Part shown: piece after piece, positions 35,950 to 43,683 of the stretch
How the letters are laid out: each line of letters starts with the position of its first letter
How positions within the stretch are numbered: position 1 is the first letter of the stretch
NCBI GenBank assembly: GCA_948470335.1
Contig: CAOKOL010000003.1
Location: 120,238 to 184,237, forward strand
Direction: 5' to 3'
Source: an uncultured Lachnospiraceae bacterium
Lineage (GTDB): Bacteria > Bacillota > Clostridia > Lachnospirales > Lachnospiraceae
DNA: 64,000 nucleotides
Notes under the pieces: model-generated
The model's database searches: none
The model's input: only the letters and a program-made list of their open reading frames with translations
What the model was told of the DNA's origin: nothing
Made by a program: the position numbers and the translations under genes

Positions 35950-36405
35950 GCGGAGCTGATCCCATAAAAGGGCCGACAGACCGGTAAAAATCGAAAAGTC
36001 CCCGATGTTGAAGATAACATGGCGGATGGGTTTTACGGGCAGGCTGAAATAATCTACCACATATCCTTTGCTGAAACGGTCACAAACATTGCTGAGCGCG
36101 CCGCCCATGATCAGGGCGGCGCCTGTCATGTAAAAAGCGGAACACTTATTCCGCAGAGACGGAAGATAGAAAACGGAGAACATGCCAAGGGCTGCCGAGG
36201 ACAGCACGGCGGCAGAGTTCGGGCGGTTTTCCAGCATATTCATAAAGAGGCCCCGGTTGTGGGAACGGTGCAGGGTTACCGGTATGTTTCCGGCCTTTTT
36301 GGGAAACTGTTCCGGCCGCATCTGTTCGATTCTGTGTTTGATCGACTGGTCCAGAGCAAAAATCCCTGCGGCCAGGGCAAAAAATCGGATCAGAGTCTGT
36401 TTCAT
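35944..36405 (-). CDS. Signal peptidase II-like protein (divergent LspA)
   Basis: 153 residues with four hydrophobic segments. The catalytic aspartates of the LspA family are placed as expected: Asp109 in GGALSNVCDRFSKGYVVDYF and Asp136 in FNIGDFSIFTG. The upstream motif reads HNRGLFMN instead of the common N.G.AF. Known LspA cleaves lipoprotein signal peptides after Lgt modification; lgt is at 919. The divergence suggests a paralogue. It converges with the ClpX-like gene and has AAAGGA (minus strand) before its ATG. Confidence 0.8.
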   Translation of the reverse strand: MKQTLIRFFALAAGIFALDQSIKHRIEQMRPEQFPKKAGNIPVTLHRSHNRGLFMNMLENRPNSAAVLSSAALGMFSVFYLPSLRNKCSAFYMTGAALIMGGALSNVCDRFSKGYVVDYFSLPVKPIRHVIFNIGDFSIFTGLSALLWDQLRS

Positions 36406-36406
36406 T

Positions 36407-36436
36407 TTGCTTCGGTTCCTTTCTTTGTGTTATAAT
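36407..36436 (+). promoter_or_regulatory. Candidate promoter, start region of the lspA-like gene
   Basis: TTGCTT (36407-36412), 18 bases, perfect TATAAT (36431-36436) on the plus strand, just before an inverted repeat. It could give a long leader for larC. Confidence 0.45.
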
Positions 36437-36441
36437 TCGGA

Positions 36442-36466
36442 ATTTCATGCATGGCATACATGAAAT
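36442..36466. promoter_or_regulatory. Inverted repeat, possible operator
   Basis: ATTTCATG (36442-36449) and CATGAAAT (36459-36466), perfect eight-base arms, nine-base spacer. It lies between the divergent lspA-like and larC genes and next to a -10 box. The binding protein is unknown. Confidence 0.45.
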
Positions 36467-36539
36467 GTCCGGCGGCACAGCGGCGCCCGGACAATAACAA
36501 TTGTACAACAGCGGGAAACGTTTTACAAGGGTTCTTTGA

Positions 36540-36568
36540 TTGTGATTTTGCCGTATTTATGTTAAAAT
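36540..36568 (+). promoter_or_regulatory. Sigma-A promoter of the lar/trp-like operon
   Basis: TTGTGA (36540-36545), 17 bases, TAAAAT (36563-36568), 56 bases before the larC start. Confidence 0.65.
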
Positions 36569-36624
36569 GGTTACGTTTATTTCGCGAGAACAGTAACGGA
36601 AAGTGTGCGTTAGGAGTGATAGGG

Positions 36625-37230
36625 ATGGATGGGGAAAACAGATTGAAGGATCAGCGGGGAAATCGGCAGTCCGGCGAAGCTCCTTTGGCAGCGTACCGGT
36701 ATGAATATGCGGAGCGCCTGTTCGGCGACGGCAGTCCGGATACGGATACAGTCTGGCTGCTGGAGTGTAATGTGGACGACTGCGGCGGGGAGACGATGGG
36801 CTATGTGATGGAACTTCTGTTTGTCCGGGGGGCGAAGGACGCCTGGTTTTCTCCGATTTTTATGAAGAAAAACCGGCCGGCTTATACGCTCCACGTGATC
36901 TGCGGCGAGGAGGCGCGGGAGGAGCTGGAGCATATTATTTTTTCAGGCACAACCACCATCGGAATCCGCCGGGTCAGGATGGAACGGACCGTGCTGAAGC
37001 GTTCCTTTATGGAAGTGGAAACCAGCCTGGGAACTGGCACGGTAAAGCTGTGCTGCCATCGAAACCGGATTTATGCGTATCCGGAATTTGAGAGCGTGAA
37101 GCGGATCTGTCAGAGCTCCGGGCAGGATTATCAGACGGCGTATCATTTGCTGAAAGAAGCGGCCATGCGGCAAATCGAAAAGGAGGGCGCGCCTGCGGCT
37201 GAGAGCCGGCGCCAGGAGAAGACAGTATGA
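36625..37230 (+). CDS. larC: LarC C-terminal part (nickel insertion, LarC2-like)
   Basis: 201 residues matching only the C-terminal half of LarC, the CTP-dependent cyclometallase that inserts nickel into the pincer cofactor of lactate racemase. Features: LLECNVDDCGGETMGYVMELL, GAKDAWFSPIFMKKNRPAY and the TTTIGIRRVRMER segment. In many bacteria LarC is made from two frames by programmed frameshifting; here no N-terminal (LarC1) part is found upstream. The start is ATG 36625 with AGGAG at 36611. It overlaps larE by four bases. Confidence 0.82.
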   Translation: MDGENRLKDQRGNRQSGEAPLAAYRYEYAERLFGDGSPDTDTVWLLECNVDDCGGETMGYVMELLFVRGAKDAWFSPIFMKKNRPAYTLHVICGEEAREELEHIIFSGTTTIGIRRVRMERTVLKRSFMEVETSLGTGTVKLCCHRNRIYAYPEFESVKRICQSSGQDYQTAYHLLKEAAMRQIEKEGAPAAESRRQEKTV

Positions 37231-38033
37231 ATCAGCACAGTTTAATGCGGGAAATAGAAAAAATAGCCGGACAGGATGTCTGTCTGGCTTTTTCCGGAGG
37301 AGTGGACAGCAGCGTTCTGTTAAAGCTATTGTGCGATGCCTCCGGGCGGCTGAAGCATGGAGGCCGCATTTATGCGGTCACTTTTCAGACCAGACTCCAT
37401 CCTCCGGCCGACATGGAGATTGCAGAAAGGGTAGCGGCGGAGACCGGGGCGGTTCACCGTATTTTGCCGGTAGACGAATCGGAAAATGAAGAATTGCTGG
37501 ACAATCCGGTAAACCGATGCTATCTGTGTAAAAAATATTTGTTCGGCCGGCTGATTTCCTATGGACGGGATATGGGCGTCAGCCTGTTTCTGGACGGGAC
37601 CAATGCTGATGATCTGAAGGTGTACAGGCCAGGACTTAAGGCTTTAAAAGAGCTGGGAATTCGAAGTCCGCTGGCAGAGCTGGGCATTACAAAAACCGAT
37701 GTGCGCCGATTGGCCGGGGAGCTGGGCCTGTCCGTGGCTTCCCGCCCTTCGGCTCCCTGTCTCGCTACCCGGATACCTTATGGAACCCGGCTGGATTTTG
37801 AATTGTTTGAGCGGATCGATCAGGCGGAAACCTTTTTAAAAGAGCTGGGATATCCGGTGGTCCGGGTGCGGGTCCACGGGGAGATTGCCAGGCTTGAGGT
37901 TCCGGCGGACAGGCTGTCCGATCTGGCGGCGGACGGCGGCACCGTGGCGGAAAAGTTAAAAGAACTGGGATTTTCATACGCTGCCTTGGATCTGGAAGGG
38001 TTCCGTTCCGGCAGTATGGATATTCATATATGA
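37227..38033 (+). CDS. larE: LarE, pyridinium-dithiocarboxylate synthase (sulfur transferase)
   Basis: 268 residues. PP-loop SGGVDSS (residues 23-29) binds ATP for adenylylation of the nicotinate-derived substrate before sulfur insertion. Three cysteines, Cys98 and Cys101 (NRCYLCKK) and Cys178 (SAPCLATR), fit the three-cysteine LarE type that carries a [4Fe-4S] cluster and can deliver sulfide catalytically, unlike the single-cysteine sacrificial type. The start overlaps larC (ATGA), so the two are coupled. larA and larB are not in the window. Confidence 0.92.
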   Translation: MNQHSLMREIEKIAGQDVCLAFSGGVDSSVLLKLLCDASGRLKHGGRIYAVTFQTRLHPPADMEIAERVAAETGAVHRILPVDESENEELLDNPVNRCYLCKKYLFGRLISYGRDMGVSLFLDGTNADDLKVYRPGLKALKELGIRSPLAELGITKTDVRRLAGELGLSVASRPSAPCLATRIPYGTRLDFELFERIDQAETFLKELGYPVVRVRVHGEIARLEVPADRLSDLAADGGTVAEKLKELGFSYAALDLEGFRSGSMDIHI

Positions 38034-38049
38034 TTTAGGAGAGGATAAG

Positions 38050-39126
38050 ATGCAAAAGGGTTATTTTGGAAAATTTGGAGGCCGTTATGTACCGGAGGCG
38101 GTGATGAATCAACTGTTCTCACTGGAATGTGAGGTGGATCTGACGGAGAGCGACCGGTGTTTCTGGGACGCCTATGACCGTTACATGGAAACCTGGGCGG
38201 GGGGGAAAACCCCTCTTTATCTGGCGGAAAATCTGTCTGAGCAGATAGGGTGTAAGCTGTATCTGAAACGGGGAGATGTAAATGATGCCGCTTTCTTTGG
38301 CCCTGCGGCGGGGCAGCTTCTGCTGTGGAAACGGATTGGCTATCGCAAGGCGGTGGCGGAGACGGGCTGCGGCCTGTGGGGTGTGGCGGTGGCCAGAGCT
38401 GCGGCGATGATGGGCATGGAATGCGTGCTGTATGTGGCCGCAGAGGAAGAAGAGCGGCAGCAGCCCATGTTAGAGATGATGAAACTGTGCGGCGCCCGGC
38501 TGGTGACGGCGGGCCGGGACAGCGTTTCGGAAGCGATTGCTTACTGGGCGGATCATTCCGGAGATACCTGCATGATTATGACCGGCGACTGGGGTCCCTA
38601 TCCCTATACGGAGGCCGCGGCATCTCTCCAGAAGCTGATCGGAGAGGAAATGAAAGGACAGATGGAAGCGCAGGAGGGAAAGCTGCCCGCAGTCCTTGTG
38701 GCAGGCGTCCGCCCCGAATATGTGCTGAGTGGTCTTTTTGCACCTTTTTTTGAGGAAAATATGCGGCTGTACGGTGCGGAGCCGGAAGGGAAGAACGGTA
38801 TTCGGACAACCGGAATCGCAGGCGGAATGAGAACGCTGGCGTTCCAGGACGATAAGGGGCGTATCAGCTTTACAAGATCTTATAAAGAGCCGGCGCCCGT
38901 TTTGGGGCCGGAGCTGGCGGACCGTACGGAAAGCGGCCGGATCTGCCTGGAAACTGTCAGCGGCCGGGAGGCGGAAGCGGCGAGGGTGCTGGCGGCGAGG
39001 ACAGAAGGAATCCACCTGTCCTGGTATGATGCATGCAGTCTGGCCTTAGCGGTTAAAAAGGCAGAACAGCTTGAAAGTCAGGATTATCTGACAGTATTTT
39101 TGAACAAAGGGGAGGATGGGCAGTGA
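38050..39126 (+). CDS. Tryptophan synthase beta-like protein lacking PLP-binding residues
   Basis: 358 residues. The N-terminus GYFGKFGGRYVPEAVMNQL is clear TrpB, as are KTPLYLAENLS, LYLKRGD, AVAETGCGLWGVAVARAAAMMG and WGPYPYTEA. The segment equivalent to the PLP-lysine loop (GAHKxN in TrpB) reads VNDAAFFGPAAGQ (77-89): two residues shorter, with no lysine or histidine. The phosphate loop GGGSN is replaced by GVRPE (219-223), and the serine near the end (LSGRG in TrpB) by LNKGE. So PLP chemistry is very unlikely and it is probably a pseudoenzyme. It starts 16 bases after larE and is translationally coupled to the TrpA-like gene. Confidence 0.88.
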   Translation: MQKGYFGKFGGRYVPEAVMNQLFSLECEVDLTESDRCFWDAYDRYMETWAGGKTPLYLAENLSEQIGCKLYLKRGDVNDAAFFGPAAGQLLLWKRIGYRKAVAETGCGLWGVAVARAAAMMGMECVLYVAAEEEERQQPMLEMMKLCGARLVTAGRDSVSEAIAYWADHSGDTCMIMTGDWGPYPYTEAAASLQKLIGEEMKGQMEAQEGKLPAVLVAGVRPEYVLSGLFAPFFEENMRLYGAEPEGKNGIRTTGIAGGMRTLAFQDDKGRISFTRSYKEPAPVLGPELADRTESGRICLETVSGREAEAARVLAARTEGIHLSWYDACSLALAVKKAEQLESQDYLTVFLNKGEDGQ

Positions 39127-39788
39127 ACAGAATCGACAGTGTTTTATCGACGGAGGAACAGAAGGAATGTCCGGTAACGGTCTGGCAGACAGAGATCGGC
39201 GCGGATACGGAGTGGGCCGCCCTGACAGACCGGATTGAGAATAAACGGAAGGAATATGGGGAAACCGGCCCGGAGATTCTGGAGCTTTATGCGGCGGAGA
39301 ACGGCGTGGAAGCGGGAGAAATGCTGGAGCTGGTAAAGAGGCTGCGCCGGGAGTGCTTTCCGGATATGCCGCTGGTGCTGCGTTTGTCTTTTCATCAGGT
39401 GTTCCGGTACGGACTGGAGGCATTTACCGACGCCTGTACGGAGGCGGGGGTGGACGGAATCCGCATTCCCGACCTGCCTATGGAGGAGCAGCCGCAGTTG
39501 AAAGTATATCTGCTGAAAGAGGGAGCGCCCTATCTTCTGCAGGAGATCTGCCCCCAGTCAGGAGACAGGATTCCGGATGTGACGGGATATGCGAAAGGGT
39601 ATGTCTGCTGTACCGCAGACCCGTCGCTGTGGGATGAGCAGATGGAATACGGGAATATGCTCAGCTTTTTCCTCTATGCGGCAGAGGCAGTCTGTCCGGT
39701 ACCACTGATTCTGGACTTTAAAAATACGGACAGAGATGGAATGAAACAGTATCTGGAGATGGCTGCGGGGCTGACCGTTTCTATTTAG
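39123..39788 (+). CDS. Tryptophan synthase alpha-like protein lacking the catalytic loop
   Basis: 221 residues against about 260-270 for TrpA. The middle is recognisable: MPLVLRLSFHQVFRYGLEAF, EAGVDGIRIPDLPMEEQ, then YLLQEICPQ. The early part ILELYAAENGVEAGEM lacks the stretch that in TrpA reads G.PFSDP.ADGP and holds the catalytic aspartate (about 20 residues deleted). The C-terminal phosphate-binding part with its GS(A/G)IV motif is also missing. It starts at GTG 39123, overlapping the TrpB-like stop, after GGGGAGG. Coupled degeneration of both subunits suggests that the complex was kept for a non-catalytic role (inference). Confidence 0.82.
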   Translation: MNRIDSVLSTEEQKECPVTVWQTEIGADTEWAALTDRIENKRKEYGETGPEILELYAAENGVEAGEMLELVKRLRRECFPDMPLVLRLSFHQVFRYGLEAFTDACTEAGVDGIRIPDLPMEEQPQLKVYLLKEGAPYLLQEICPQSGDRIPDVTGYAKGYVCCTADPSLWDEQMEYGNMLSFFLYAAEAVCPVPLILDFKNTDRDGMKQYLEMAAGLTVSI

Positions 39789-39849
39789 AAGGTTATAGAA
39801 AGGCCGAGGGGCATATCCGGCAGGGGAAGGAACGTTTTGGAGGTGTGGG

Positions 39850-40782
39850 ATGCGAAAAGAAATATTTTACATTCCGTCCGGCAATGGAACAAACAGGCTT
39901 TACTGTGTGGACTGGAAGCCGGAAGGACCGGTGCGGGCCGTTTTGCAGATTACGCACGGCATGGTGGAATATATTGAACGGTATGAGCCGCTGGCCCGGG
40001 TGCTTGCGGATGCCGGTATCGCTGTTGTGGGTCATGATCATCTGGGGCATGGGAGGACGGCGGCCGATGAAGGAGAGCTGGGCTTTTTTGCGGAGACAAA
40101 AGGTGAGAAGGCCGTATTGAAGGATATTCACAGGCTGACTGTGGCGGCGAAAAAGCGCTATCCGGGCCTGCCCTGTTTTCTGATGGGACACAGTATGGGT
40201 TCTTTTTTTACCCGGCGTTACATGACTTTGTACGGCCGGGAGCTGGACGGCGTGATTCTGATGGGAACCGGCTGGGTATCCGAAGCCATGGCTTTTGTGG
40301 GATGGGCGCTGTCCGGCATCATCAGCCGGCTGATGGGCGGCAGGTACCGCAGCCGGCTTCTGGTGAAGCTGACGCTGGGGGCCTATGAACAGGCGTTTCG
40401 GGACGAGGGCCGGCGAAATGCCTGGCTGTCCAAAGAGCGGGAGACGGTGGAAGCATATAACGGGGATCCTTTCTGTAATTTTGCCTTTACGGCTTCTGCC
40501 TATCATGATTTTTTCACAGTGCTTCGTGACCTGGCCCGTGAAAAGCAGTTTGGCCGTATTCCCAAAGATCTTCCCGTGTTCTTTCTGTCCGGGGACTGTG
40601 ATCCGGTAGGCGCTTTTGGCACAGGCGTGCGGAAAGCCTATGAGAGTATCAGACATCTGGGGATTCAGGATGTTTCATTAAAGCTGTATGAAAACGACCG
40701 CCATGAGCTGGTCAATGAGACAGACCGCGGACAAGTATACGAAGATATCAGACAGTGGCTGGAAGGGCATATAATGTCCTGA
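39850..40782 (+). CDS. Alpha/beta hydrolase (monoacylglycerol lipase-like)
   Basis: 310 residues of the Hydrolase_4 (lysophospholipase/monoglyceride lipase) type. Nucleophile serine in MGHSMGSFF, oxyanion region QITHGMVEYIERYE, acid in FLSGDCDPVG and histidine in ENDRHELVNE. No signal peptide. The start is ATG 39850 after GGAGGTGTGG. It follows the TrpA-like gene by 61 bases and ends before a strong terminator, so it may be the last gene of the lar/trp-like unit. Confidence 0.92.
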   Translation: MRKEIFYIPSGNGTNRLYCVDWKPEGPVRAVLQITHGMVEYIERYEPLARVLADAGIAVVGHDHLGHGRTAADEGELGFFAETKGEKAVLKDIHRLTVAAKKRYPGLPCFLMGHSMGSFFTRRYMTLYGRELDGVILMGTGWVSEAMAFVGWALSGIISRLMGGRYRSRLLVKLTLGAYEQAFRDEGRRNAWLSKERETVEAYNGDPFCNFAFTASAYHDFFTVLRDLAREKQFGRIPKDLPVFFLSGDCDPVGAFGTGVRKAYESIRHLGIQDVSLKLYENDRHELVNETDRGQVYEDIRQWLEGHIMS

Positions 40783-40827
40783 AAGACAGAAAAATAAAAT
40801 AGGCGCTGATTTGGCGTTAACTGGCAC

Positions 40828-40868
40828 ACAGACGGCACAGATTCCTGGTTGAACTGCCGTCTGTTTTG
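40828..40868 (+). terminator. Rho-independent terminator after the hydrolase gene
   Basis: Perfect ten-base stem ACAGACGGCA / TGCCGTCTGT with a 17-base loop, followed by TTTT. Confidence 0.85.
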
Positions 40869-40881
40869 CTGTAAAATAAAG

Positions 40882-41012
40882 GGAGGACTGCAGCGGAACG
40901 AAATCAGCGGAAGTCCGTATGTGCCCCGGAAGAATTTACGGACGTGTAACGGCCGGAAAATTTTCCAGAATCAGGGGGGACAGGAGGACTGCAGCGGAAC
41001 GAAATTAGGAGG
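40882..41012 (+). repeat. Dispersed repeat, copy C (best full-length copy)
   Basis: Bounded by two identical 23-base direct repeats (40882-40904 and 40983-41005) that begin GGAGGACTGCAGCGGAACG. Between them: AGCGGAAGTCCG, then CCCCGGAAGAATTT pairing with AAAATTTTCC and a distal GGGGG. GTCCGT also pairs with ACGGAC, in a fold that would compete with the first. The copy ends ATTAGGAGG, the ribosome binding site for comM. Confidence 0.8.
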
Positions 41013-41033
41013 TGTGATTCTATATTCGGAAAA

Positions 41034-42563
41034 GTGTATAGTGCAACGATCTATGGGATAGACGGGATCCTGGTAACCGTGGAAGCGGATATCAGCGACG
41101 GTCTTCCATCTTTTGATATGGTGGGCGTTTTATCCTCTGAGGTAAAGGAAGCAAAAGAGCGGGTCCGCACAGCCCTGAAAAACGCAGGCTTCCGGATTCC
41201 TCCGAAACGCGTCACCGTTAACCTTTCTCCTGCCGACCTGAGAAAATCAGGGTCCGGCTTTGATCTCCCCATTGCAATCTCCATTTTATGCGCTCTTGGA
41301 CTGATTCCGGCCGAATCTTTAAAAAGCCGTATGTTCTGTGGCGAGCTTGGCCTGGACGGGAGGCTCTGCGCTGTGTCCGGCATCCTGCCTGCCGCGTTTG
41401 CCGCCAGGGAAAAAGAATTGTCGGGAATAGCAGTGCCCATAGATAATCTGCCGGAGGCCCAGGCGGTGGAGGGCATTCAGGCAACGGGCCTGCGGACGTT
41501 AAAAGAGGCGGTGGACTGGCTGAATCATCCAGAGCAGTTAGGAGAACAGTCGACGGTCCCGGCGGCGGAAAAACAGGAGGAAACGGAATGGGATTTCTGC
41601 GATATCGCCGGACAGGCCGCCGTGAAGCGGGCTGCCGAGATTGCGGCGGCGGGTATGCACAACCTGCTGTGCGTGGGGCCGCCGGGCACCGGAAAAACCA
41701 TGGCGGCAAAACGGCTTCCGGGCATTCTGCCTTTGATGGATGAGGCAGAGATGCTGGAGGTAACAAAAATTTACAGCGTGCGCGGCCTGCTGGACCAGGG
41801 GGCGCCGCTGATGAAAAAGCGCCCGTTTCGCGCTCCCCATCACACCATTTCTGCGGCCGCTCTGACAGGAGGCGGCTCCGTTCCGAAACCGGGGGAAATC
41901 AGTCTGGCCCACAGGGGCGTATTGTTTTTGGACGAGCTTCCCGAATTTTCCCGGACAGCCCTGGAAAGCCTGCGCCAGCCTTTGGAGGATCGGGAGCTGA
42001 CCGTGGCCAGAGTGCGGAGGGTCTGTCATTTTCCCGCGGATTTTCTGTTCTGTGCCGCCATGAATCCCTGTAAATGCGGATATTATCCTGACCGGAGCCA
42101 GTGCCGCTGCAGCGACGGTTCGGTCAGAAACTATCGGGGCAGGATCAGCAGGCCGCTGTTAGACCGGCTGGATCTGATTGTGGAGGTGCCGAAGCTAACC
42201 TATGAGGAGTGGAAATCCGGCGAACAGGCAGAGTCCTCGGCAAAGATACGGGCCCGCGTGGAAGCCGCCTGCCAGATTCAGCGAATCCGGTTTCGCGGGA
42301 TGCCGATTCGGTTTAACAGCCAGATGTCAGGACGGCAGGTGAAGCAGTTTTGTCCGCTGGGCGAAAAAGAGGAATGGTTTATGGAGCAGATTTTTCAGAA
42401 GATGGGAATGAGTCCGCGGCATTATGACCGGATCTTAAAAGTAGCCAGAACCGCGGCGGATCTGGAAGGAGAGGAGCGGATTCGGGAGGAACATTTAAGC
42501 GAAGCAGTATTTTACAGAAGTATGGCGGAAAAATACTGGAGAGGAGAGGAAGAATATGGATGA
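41034..42563 (+). CDS. comM: YifB/ComM family Mg-chelatase-like AAA+ ATPase
   Basis: 509 residues from GTG 41034. N-terminal Lon-protease-like domain (GLPSFDMVGVLSSEVKEAKER), then AAA+ with GPPGTGKTM (Walker A), VLFLDELPEFSR (Walker B), and a cysteine cluster (CKCGYYPDRSQCRC). ComM-type helicases promote branch migration during natural transformation; dprA is the next gene. The GTG is 21 bases from GGAGG (41008-41012), too far. The family normally begins M-F-x-K-V-Y-S, and here ATA TTC GGA AAA GTG TAT AGT lies in frame from 41022, so translation may begin at ATA 41022. Confidence 0.92.
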   Translation: MYSATIYGIDGILVTVEADISDGLPSFDMVGVLSSEVKEAKERVRTALKNAGFRIPPKRVTVNLSPADLRKSGSGFDLPIAISILCALGLIPAESLKSRMFCGELGLDGRLCAVSGILPAAFAAREKELSGIAVPIDNLPEAQAVEGIQATGLRTLKEAVDWLNHPEQLGEQSTVPAAEKQEETEWDFCDIAGQAAVKRAAEIAAAGMHNLLCVGPPGTGKTMAAKRLPGILPLMDEAEMLEVTKIYSVRGLLDQGAPLMKKRPFRAPHHTISAAALTGGGSVPKPGEISLAHRGVLFLDELPEFSRTALESLRQPLEDRELTVARVRRVCHFPADFLFCAAMNPCKCGYYPDRSQCRCSDGSVRNYRGRISRPLLDRLDLIVEVPKLTYEEWKSGEQAESSAKIRARVEAACQIQRIRFRGMPIRFNSQMSGRQVKQFCPLGEKEEWFMEQIFQKMGMSPRHYDRILKVARTAADLEGEERIREEHLSEAVFYRSMAEKYWRGEEEYG

Positions 42564-43647
42564 CCGTCTGTACTGGCACTGGCTCTGTTCCATGGAAAAC
42601 TTAAATCCGGTGAAAAAAACCAGACTGCTTCGCCTGTATCCGTCGCCGGAACAATTATATAATATAGAAGAAAAACAGTTATACGCACTGGATTTTCTGA
42701 CGGACCGGGAGAAAAAACTGTTTTCAGACAGCAGGAATGAGGAAAAGGAATTCCGGAAAACCTATGAGCAGATGGAACGGCAGGGAATCCGTCTGATTAC
42801 GCTTTCGGATCAGGAATATCCGAACCGTCTGCTGCATATATATGGACCGCCATGCGGATTATATGTAAAGGGGCGACTGCCGGCGCCCAGAGAAAAAAGC
42901 GCGGCCCTGGTAGGTGCCAGAGGATGCAGCTCTTATGGCCGGGACATGGCCAGGCGGACGGGAAAAGAGCTGGCGGCGGCAGGCATTCAGATTATCAGCG
43001 GCATGGCGGCCGGAATCGATGGGGCGGCTCAGTGGGGCGCGCTGGAAACCGGGAGCTCTTTTGCCGTTTTAGGCTGCGGAGTGGACCGGTGCTATCCCGT
43101 CTCCAACTTTCCTCTGTATGAAAAACTGGAGGCGGAGGGCGGGCTGCTGTCAGAATTTCCGCCGGGCTCAAAGCCTCTGCCCTGGCATTTTCCTCAGAGG
43201 AACCGGCTGATCAGCGGTCTGTCCGATCTGGTTGTGGTGATTGAGGCCAGAAAAAGGAGCGGTTCCCTGATTACGGCAGCGTATGCGCTGGACCAGGGAA
43301 AGGATGTATTCGCCCTTCCCGGACCGGTGACGGCCCCGCTTTCCGAGGGCTGCAATCAATTAATCAAAAACGGCGCAGGCCTGCTGTCCTCTCCGGAAGA
43401 TATCCTGGAGATTTTGACGCCCCGGTGGAAAAAACCATTAAAAAAACGAAAAGAAATCGAAAATGGACTTGTTTTCAATGAAAAAAAGGTGTATAGTTGT
43501 CTGGATTATCATGCCAGAAGCCTGGAGGAACTTGTGGAAAAAACCGGTTTGACCGTGAAGGAAACGGCGCAGGCGCTGGTCCGGCTGGAAATTCAGGGGC
43601 TGGCCAGACGGGCAGGATTAAGCCGGTATACGGCGACAACAGATTGA
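42556..43647 (+). CDS. dprA: DNA-processing protein DprA
   Basis: 363 residues. Central Rossmann-like domain with ALVGARGCSSYG, IISGMAAGIDGAAQWGAL, GCGVDRCYP, FPQRNRLISGLSDLVVVIEA and SGSLITAAYALDQGKDVFALPG, all diagnostic of DprA, which loads RecA onto incoming single strands. N-terminal SAM-like and C-terminal winged-helix regions are present. It overlaps comM by eight bases; topA follows after 36 bases, a common Firmicutes order. Confidence 0.96.
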   Translation: MDDRLYWHWLCSMENLNPVKKTRLLRLYPSPEQLYNIEEKQLYALDFLTDREKKLFSDSRNEEKEFRKTYEQMERQGIRLITLSDQEYPNRLLHIYGPPCGLYVKGRLPAPREKSAALVGARGCSSYGRDMARRTGKELAAAGIQIISGMAAGIDGAAQWGALETGSSFAVLGCGVDRCYPVSNFPLYEKLEAEGGLLSEFPPGSKPLPWHFPQRNRLISGLSDLVVVIEARKRSGSLITAAYALDQGKDVFALPGPVTAPLSEGCNQLIKNGAGLLSSPEDILEILTPRWKKPLKKRKEIENGLVFNEKKVYSCLDYHARSLEELVEKTGLTVKETAQALVRLEIQGLARRAGLSRYTATTD

Positions 43648-43683
43648 AAGAAATAAACAAGCATATAGGAGAATGAGTTTATT

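Noticed and set aside
36019..36435. 138-codon plus-strand open frame opposite the LspA-like gene
   Set aside because: The minus-strand LspA-like reading has catalytic motifs; this one has none.
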